A DNA stretch of 15,578 nt, taken from assembly GCA_947380655.1 (NCBI GenBank), contig CANCRX010000068.1, forward strand, positions 1 through 15,578, in the 5' to 3' direction. Origin of the DNA: Alcaligenaceae bacterium. Its GTDB lineage: Bacteria > Pseudomonadota > Gammaproteobacteria > Burkholderiales > Burkholderiaceae_B. Position numbers and translations under genes: made by a program. The notes beneath the pieces are model-generated. The model searched no databases. It saw nothing but the letters and a program-made list of their open reading frames with translations, and was not told where the DNA came from. This document shows positions 10,679 through 15,578 of the stretch, piece after piece (the stretch's first letter is position 1; every line of letters begins with the position of its first letter).

Positions 10679-13375
10679 ATGGATTCCTTCGCCAAGGAAA
10701 CGCTTCCGATCTCACTGGAAGAAGAAATGCGCCGTAGTTATCTCGATTACGCAATGAGCGTAATCGTCGGGCGCGCCCTCCCGGATGTCCGGGACGGACT
10801 CAAGCCTGTGCATCGCCGCGTATTGTTCGCGATGCATGAGCTGAATAATGATTGGAACCGTGCCTATAAAAAGTCTGCGCGTATCGTCGGTGACGTGATT
10901 GGTAAATATCACCCGCACGGCGATCAGGCGGTCTATGACACGATTGTTCGTATGGCACAGGATTTCTCCTTGCGCTATATGTTGGTGGATGGTCAGGGTA
11001 ACTTTGGTTCGATCGACGGTGATAACGCCGCTGCGATGCGATACACCGAAATACGTCTGGCCAAAATCGCACATGAGTTACTTGCTGACATCGATCAGGA
11101 AACTGTCGACTTCGGGCCGAACTATGACGGCAGCGAAAATGAACCGCTCTTGTTGCCTTCACGCCTGCCTAATCTTCTGGTCAACGGCAGCTCGGGCATT
11201 GCGGTGGGTATGGCGACCAACATCCCTCCACACAATCTGTCCGAGGTTGTAGATGGTTGCCTGTACTGCTTGCGCAATCCGGAGTGCACGATTGATGAAC
11301 TGATCGAGATCATCCCTGCGCCGGACTTTCCGACCGGCGGCATCATCTATGGCATCGTTGGTGTGCGCGAAGGCTATCGTACGGGTCGTGGTCGAGTGAT
11401 CATGCGCGCCAAGACCCATTTCGAAGACATCAAGGGTAGTGCGAATCGTCAGGCGATTGTGGTGGATGCGCTGCCTTACCAGGTCAACAAAAAGACCTTG
11501 CAAGAGCGTATCGCTGAACTGGTCAACGAAAAGAAAGTAGAAGGTATTTCCGATATCCGCGATGAGTCCGATAAGGACGGTATGCGTCTGGTCATCGAGC
11601 TCAAACGCGGTGAAGTGCCTGAGGTTGTTTTAAATAACCTCTACAAATACACGCAGTTGCAGGACACCTTTGGTATGAACCTGGTGGCCTTGGTCGATGG
11701 TCAGCCTCGCCTGCTTAATCTTAAGCAGATGGTTGAGTATTTTCTGCAGCATCGTCGCGAAGTCGTTACGCGTCGCACCGTATTCCAGTTACGTAAAGCG
11801 CGCGAGCGTGGTCACGTGCTGGAGGGTCTCGCGGTTGCTTTGGCGAATATTGATGAATTCATTCGTATCATTAAGGCCGCGCCTACACCTCCTGTAGCGC
11901 GTCAGGATTTGATGGATAAAACCTGGGACTCTTCGTTGGTGCGCGAGATGCTCTCTCGTGCCGATACGGAGGCCGTAGGTGGTCGTGCTGCGTACCGTCC
12001 GGATAATTTGCCTGAAAGCTATGGTTTGCAAAATGACGGTTTATATCGTTTGAGCGAGACGCAGGCGCAAGAAATTCTGAATATGCGTCTGCAACGCTTG
12101 ACAGGTCTTGAGCAAGACAAAATTGTCGGCGAATACAAATCAGTGATGGATACGATTTCTGATCTGCTTGATATCCTCTCACGTCCTGAACGTATTACCG
12201 TCATCATCAGTGATGAACTGCAAGCGATCAAGACAGAGTTCGGTACCAATGCAAAAGACAGCCGTCGTTCAGACATTGAACTCAATGCCACAGAGCTCGA
12301 TACCGAAGACCTGATTACACCTGCCGATATGGTTGTGACCTTGTCCGCTGGTGGCTACATCAAGAGTCAGCCACTTTCCGAGTACCGCGCGCAGCGCCGT
12401 GGTGGCCGAGGCAAGCAGGCCGCAGCAACGAAAGATGACGACTGGATCGATCAGTTGTTTACTGCGAATACCCACGACTATCTGTTGTGCTTCTCCGATC
12501 GTGGTCGCGTCTACTGGCTCAAGGTCTGGGAAGTTCCACAAGGTACGAGGACGTCGCGTGGCAAGCCTATCGTCAATATGTTCCCCTTGATCGATGGCGA
12601 GAAAATTACAGTGGTTCTGCCAATCAAGGAGTTCAGTGATTCGCAGACTGTATTTATGGCCACATCGCGCGGCACAGTCAAAAAGACGCTCCTCTCAGAC
12701 TTCTCTAATCCACGCAAGGCAGGCATTATTGCTGTCGATCTGGATGAGGGGGATTTCCTGATTGGTGCTGAGTTGACCGATGGTAAGCATGACGTCATGT
12801 TGTTCTCGGACTCTGGTAAGGCTGTACGCTTTGATGAAAATGATGTGCGTCCGATGGGTCGTAATGCCCGCGGTGTGCGCGGCATGATGCTCGAAGATGG
12901 GCAGTCTGTTATTGCGATGCTGGTATCAGGTGATGAAACACAAACCGTGTTGACTGCTACACAAAATGGTTTTGGTAAACGCACCCCGATTGGTGAATAC
13001 ACCCGTCATGGTCGTGGCACCAAAGGCATGATCGCCATTCAGACTTCGGCGCGTAACGGTAAGGTCGTTGGCGCTGTGTTGGCCAATGCGACAGACGAAA
13101 TCATGTTGATTACAACAGGTGGTGTATTGGTCCGTACCCGTGTCGCGGAGATCCGTGAAATGGGTCGTGCGACACAAGGCGTCACACTGATTAACGTCGA
13201 TGATGGCAGTATGCTGTCGGGTGTGCGTCGCGTGGTTGAAAGTGATGTGGATGATGAGGCTGTTGATGAGGTGACCGATGTGGTTGCTCAATCCGATGTG
13301 GTGATTGACTCACCCTCTGAGGCCGCACCTGATGCGACACCTGGTTCAACAGACGAGGCCGGTTCGGAGTCTTAA
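10679..13375 (+). CDS. gyrA: DNA gyrase subunit A, with Gln at position 83
   Basis: GyrA is the DNA-cleaving subunit of the GyrA2GyrB2 enzyme that adds negative supercoils. The 898-residue protein begins like other GyrAs (ETLPISLEEEMRRSYLDYAMSVIVGR) and aligns without gaps to E. coli numbering through the active site. Catalytic tyrosine Y122 (AAAMRYTEIRL) is present with R121. The GyrA box QRRGGRGK (572-579), needed for DNA wrapping, is intact, followed by the beta-pinwheel and a long acidic tail (about 855-898). The quinolone-determining stretch reads HPHGDQAVYDT: position 83, normally Ser or Thr, is Gln (CAG, 10925-10927), while acidic D87 is kept. No clear Shine-Dalgarno sequence precedes ATG 10679, but homology fixes the start. 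serC begins 1 nt after the stop. Confidence 0.97.
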   Translation: MDSFAKETLPISLEEEMRRSYLDYAMSVIVGRALPDVRDGLKPVHRRVLFAMHELNNDWNRAYKKSARIVGDVIGKYHPHGDQAVYDTIVRMAQDFSLRYMLVDGQGNFGSIDGDNAAAMRYTEIRLAKIAHELLADIDQETVDFGPNYDGSENEPLLLPSRLPNLLVNGSSGIAVGMATNIPPHNLSEVVDGCLYCLRNPECTIDELIEIIPAPDFPTGGIIYGIVGVREGYRTGRGRVIMRAKTHFEDIKGSANRQAIVVDALPYQVNKKTLQERIAELVNEKKVEGISDIRDESDKDGMRLVIELKRGEVPEVVLNNLYKYTQLQDTFGMNLVALVDGQPRLLNLKQMVEYFLQHRREVVTRRTVFQLRKARERGHVLEGLAVALANIDEFIRIIKAAPTPPVARQDLMDKTWDSSLVREMLSRADTEAVGGRAAYRPDNLPESYGLQNDGLYRLSETQAQEILNMRLQRLTGLEQDKIVGEYKSVMDTISDLLDILSRPERITVIISDELQAIKTEFGTNAKDSRRSDIELNATELDTEDLITPADMVVTLSAGGYIKSQPLSEYRAQRRGGRGKQAAATKDDDWIDQLFTANTHDYLLCFSDRGRVYWLKVWEVPQGTRTSRGKPIVNMFPLIDGEKITVVLPIKEFSDSQTVFMATSRGTVKKTLLSDFSNPRKAGIIAVDLDEGDFLIGAELTDGKHDVMLFSDSGKAVRFDENDVRPMGRNARGVRGMMLEDGQSVIAMLVSGDETQTVLTATQNGFGKRTPIGEYTRHGRGTKGMIAIQTSARNGKVVGAVLANATDEIMLITTGGVLVRTRVAEIREMGRATQGVTLINVDDGSMLSGVRRVVESDVDDEAVDEVTDVVAQSDVVIDSPSEAAPDATPGSTDEAGSES

Positions 13376-13376
13376 T

Positions 13377-14510
13377 ATGGCGGTACGTCCCTGGAACTTT
13401 TCCCCTGGACCTTCGGCCATTCCTGAGTCGGTCTTGCAACAGGCTGCTGCTGAAATGCTGGATTGGCATGGCAGCGGCATGTCTGTGATGGAAATGAGTC
13501 ATCGCGGTCGCGAGTTCACGCAGATCTGCAGCGAAGCCGAAGCGGACCTGCGGGAGTTGCTTGGCGTGTCTCAAGACTATGCTGTGCTCTTTATGCAAGG
13601 TGGCGCGAGCGCTGAAAATGCGATTGTTCCTTTGAACTTGTTGGGACGGACTCCCAGTCACAAGGCGGATTTTGTCTTGACTGGCATTTGGTCTGTGAAG
13701 TCTCAAAAAGAATGCGAGCGTTACGGTGACGCTCAGATCGCTGCAAGCAGCGGTTTAGCCACGAGCATTGATGGCCATCATCAGGCGCCTTACACCTGGG
13801 TGCCACCCACGCAGTCATGGAACGTCCGAAAAGACGCGTCATATCTGCACCTGTGCAGCAATGAAACCATAGGCGGTGTGGAAACGATGGATTGGCCGGA
13901 TATGGCCGATCTGGGGGCGCCTGGCGTGCCTCTGGTGGTGGATGCTTCTTCGCATTTTTTGTCACGTCCGATGGATGTGCAAAAGACCGGTATGATTTTT
14001 GCAGGCGCGCAAAAAAACGCAGGCCCTGCAGGTGTCACGATTGTGATTGTCAGACGTGATCTGATTGGTCACGCCTTGCCTATTTGTCCTTCTGCTTTTG
14101 ATTATGAAAAAGTAGCTGCTGAACACTCGATGTTCAATACGCCTCCAACCTATGCGATTTATATTGCCGGGTTGGTATTTAAATGGCTCAAACAACAAGG
14201 CGGCTTGGCCGCAATCGAAAAGCTCAATATCGCAAAGGCCCAGGCACTCTATGGGTATTTCGATCAAAGTGATTTTTATACATTACCCGTCGAACGTTCA
14301 GCGCGGTCGCGCATGAATGTGCCTTTTTTTCTGGCGGATGCCTCCCTGGATGCGCAGTTTCTCCAGGGCGCTGCAGCGCATAGCCTGATGCAACTCAAAG
14401 GTCATAAGAGCGTAGGCGGGATGCGTGCTTCTATTTACAACGCCATGCCGCTCGAGGGCGTGATGGCATTGATCGATTTTCTCAAGGATTTCGAACGTTC
14501 TCATGGATGA
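13377..14510 (+). CDS. serC: phosphoserine aminotransferase
   Basis: SerC converts 3-phosphohydroxypyruvate and glutamate to 3-phosphoserine in serine synthesis, and acts on the matching intermediate in pyridoxal phosphate synthesis. The 377-residue protein has the class V aminotransferase signature: NFSPGPSAIPESVL at the start, DWHGSGMSVMEMSHRG, LFMQGGAS, and the PLP-binding lysine K213 in AGAQKNAGPAG. The C-terminus keeps GHKSVGGMRASIYNAMP, the substrate-binding end of SerC. ATG 13377 lies 1 nt after the gyrA stop, with CGGAG (13365-13369) inside the gyrA end as ribosome binding site, so translation is coupled. The longer frame from 13305 lies inside gyrA and is not used. pheA overlaps the end by 8 nt. 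Confidence 0.96.
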   Translation: MAVRPWNFSPGPSAIPESVLQQAAAEMLDWHGSGMSVMEMSHRGREFTQICSEAEADLRELLGVSQDYAVLFMQGGASAENAIVPLNLLGRTPSHKADFVLTGIWSVKSQKECERYGDAQIAASSGLATSIDGHHQAPYTWVPPTQSWNVRKDASYLHLCSNETIGGVETMDWPDMADLGAPGVPLVVDASSHFLSRPMDVQKTGMIFAGAQKNAGPAGVTIVIVRRDLIGHALPICPSAFDYEKVAAEHSMFNTPPTYAIYIAGLVFKWLKQQGGLAAIEKLNIAKAQALYGYFDQSDFYTLPVERSARSRMNVPFFLADASLDAQFLQGAAAHSLMQLKGHKSVGGMRASIYNAMPLEGVMALIDFLKDFERSHG

Positions 14511-15578
14511 GTCATTTCAATCCCAGTTATTGCCCTTGCGCGAACGCATCGATCAGATTGATGCGGAGATTCTCGATCTGCTGAATCAGCGCGCGCGTAC
14601 CGCGCAGCAGGTGGGTGATCTTAAGCATGCCTACCATGCTGAAGGTCCTGTGTTGCGTCCCGAGCGTGAGGCGCAGGTCATTCGTCAATTACAAAATAAA
14701 AATCGCGGCCCCTTTCCTGCGGACGGTGTGGCTGCAGTCTGGACCGAGGTGATGTCGGCCTGTAGAGGCTTGGAGCAAGCGCTCGCTGTTGCTTACCTGG
14801 GACCTGCAGGTTCATTTTCTGAACAAGCCGCGTTTGAACACTTTGGTCACTCCGTTACGGGGGTTCCCTGTGCCTCGTTTGATGAAGTGTTTCGCGCCGT
14901 TGAAGCGGGCGCGGCCAACGTTGGCATGGTGCCTGTAGAGAACTCCACTGAAGGTGCAGTGAACCGCAGTCTTGATCTGCTGTTGGGGTCGTCCGTGCGT
15001 ATTCTTGGTGAGAGATCGTTACTCATCAGGCACTGTCTGCTTGCCAAAGATCCAACGCTTGCGGGCGTGACGCGAATCATGGCTCACCCTCAGGCGCTGG
15101 CACAGTGCCAGAGCTGGCTCAATCGCAATTACCCTGGTTTGCCGCGTGAACCTGTATCGAGTAATTCTGAAGCGGCGCGTATCGCGTCCACAGACCCGAC
15201 TGTTGCTGCGATCGCAAGTGAAGCTGCGGCCAACGCCTGGGGCCTGAGTATCGTGGCTCAGGGTATTCAGGATGATGCGCAAAATCGCACCCGTTTCCTG
15301 GCGATCGGTCAAATGGATACGCTGCCTAGTGGTCGTGACAAAACTAGTCTGATTCTTGCGGTGCCCAATCGCGCAGGCGCGATGTATCAGATGCTCTCGC
15401 CTCTGAATGAAAATGGTGTGTCGATGACGCGTTTTGAATCGCGCCCCGCTCGCACGGGGCAGTGGGAATATTATTTCTACGTGGATATTGAGGGTCATCG
15501 CCAGGATGCCGCTGTCAAAAAGGCTTTGGATACACTTGAACAGCAATGTGCTTTTTTCAAAGTGCTTGGCTCCTATCC
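14503..15578 (+). CDS. pheA: bifunctional chorismate mutase / prephenate dehydratase (P-protein), 3' end cut
   Basis: PheA channels chorismate through prephenate to phenylpyruvate, the committed branch to phenylalanine. I translated this frame by hand from ATG 14503; it stays open for 358 codons to the window edge. Residues about 1-90 are AroQ chorismate mutase, with R13, R30 and K41 at the positions of E. coli R11, R28 and K39. About 96-275 is prephenate dehydratase: YLGPAGSFSEQAA, VPVENSTEGAVN (143-154), and the NRTRF motif (261-265) with catalytic T263. About 280-358 is the ACT domain (NRAGAMYQMLSPL, ESRP 312-315), the phenylalanine feedback site. Such proteins are about 360 residues, so only a few are missing. 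The start overlaps serC by 8 nt, implying coupling. The family order usually continues hisC-tyrA-aroA. Confidence 0.95.
   Translation, partial: MDESFQSQLLPLRERIDQIDAEILDLLNQRARTAQQVGDLKHAYHAEGPVLRPEREAQVIRQLQNKNRGPFPADGVAAVWTEVMSACRGLEQALAVAYLGPAGSFSEQAAFEHFGHSVTGVPCASFDEVFRAVEAGAANVGMVPVENSTEGAVNRSLDLLLGSSVRILGERSLLIRHCLLAKDPTLAGVTRIMAHPQALAQCQSWLNRNYPGLPREPVSSNSEAARIASTDPTVAAIASEAAANAWGLSIVAQGIQDDAQNRTRFLAIGQMDTLPSGRDKTSLILAVPNRAGAMYQMLSPLNENGVSMTRFESRPARTGQWEYYFYVDIEGHRQDAAVKKALDTLEQQCAFFKVLGSY

Noticed and set aside
13305..13376. Longer serC start within gyrA
   Set aside because: The extra 24 residues are a shadow of the gyrA acidic tail; the ATG at 13377 is preceded by CGGAG and matches SerC N-termini.

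Overview
The window looks like chromosomal DNA of a betaproteobacterium of the order Burkholderiales, most likely the family Alcaligenaceae (Bordetella relatives). Four things point there: the order ompA-ubiG-phosphatase / gyrA-serC-pheA, a Bug-type tripartite tricarboxylate receptor gene at the left edge, a tmRNA whose proteolysis tag reads ANDERFALAA (which I recall as the Bordetella tag), and a LivM-LivG-LivF fusion transporter. No rRNA or tRNA is present to fix the genus.

Layout. 1-522 is the 3' half of a Bug/TctC-family solute-receptor gene cut by the window edge. 645-1016 is a small DUF2237 protein. 1143-2578 is an accessory segment: a self-contained fic gene (AMP-transferase with a C-terminal winged helix) behind an array of palindromic sites, flanked by two near-identical 43-44 bp copies of the tmRNA 3' end plus terminator. 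ssrA (tmRNA) itself lies on the minus strand at 2573-2935. 3229-7997 is a branched-chain amino acid/amide-type (HAAT) ABC transporter operon: a Tat-type periplasmic binding protein, the permease LivH, and one 841-residue polypeptide carrying LivM, LivG and LivF. It ends in a long hairpin where it meets the oppositely oriented ompA / ubiG-gph cluster (10121 down to 8052). After a 557 bp divergent spacer, gyrA-serC-pheA runs rightwards with 1-nt spacing and an 8-nt overlap, and pheA is cut by the right edge.

How the genes work together. The transporter genes form one import system. UbiG makes ubiquinone; the coupled HAD phosphatase is annotated by habit as Gph, but its synteny with the Pseudomonas ubiG-mupP/gyrA/serC/pheA locus suggests a MurNAc-6-phosphate phosphatase of cell-wall recycling. 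OmpA anchors the outer membrane to peptidoglycan. gyrA-serC-pheA begins the widespread gyrase/aromatic-serine supercluster.

Most worth following: (1) the fic cassette bracketed by duplicated tmRNA-end/terminator sequence, (2) three palindromes about four helical turns apart in front of fic, (3) GyrA with glutamine at quinolone-critical position 83, (4) the triple LivM-G-F fusion, and (5) the probable MupP identity of the 'gph' gene. I saw no CRISPR array, transposase or integrase, and nothing I could defend as a wholly new multi-gene system; the fic/tmRNA segment is the nearest candidate.
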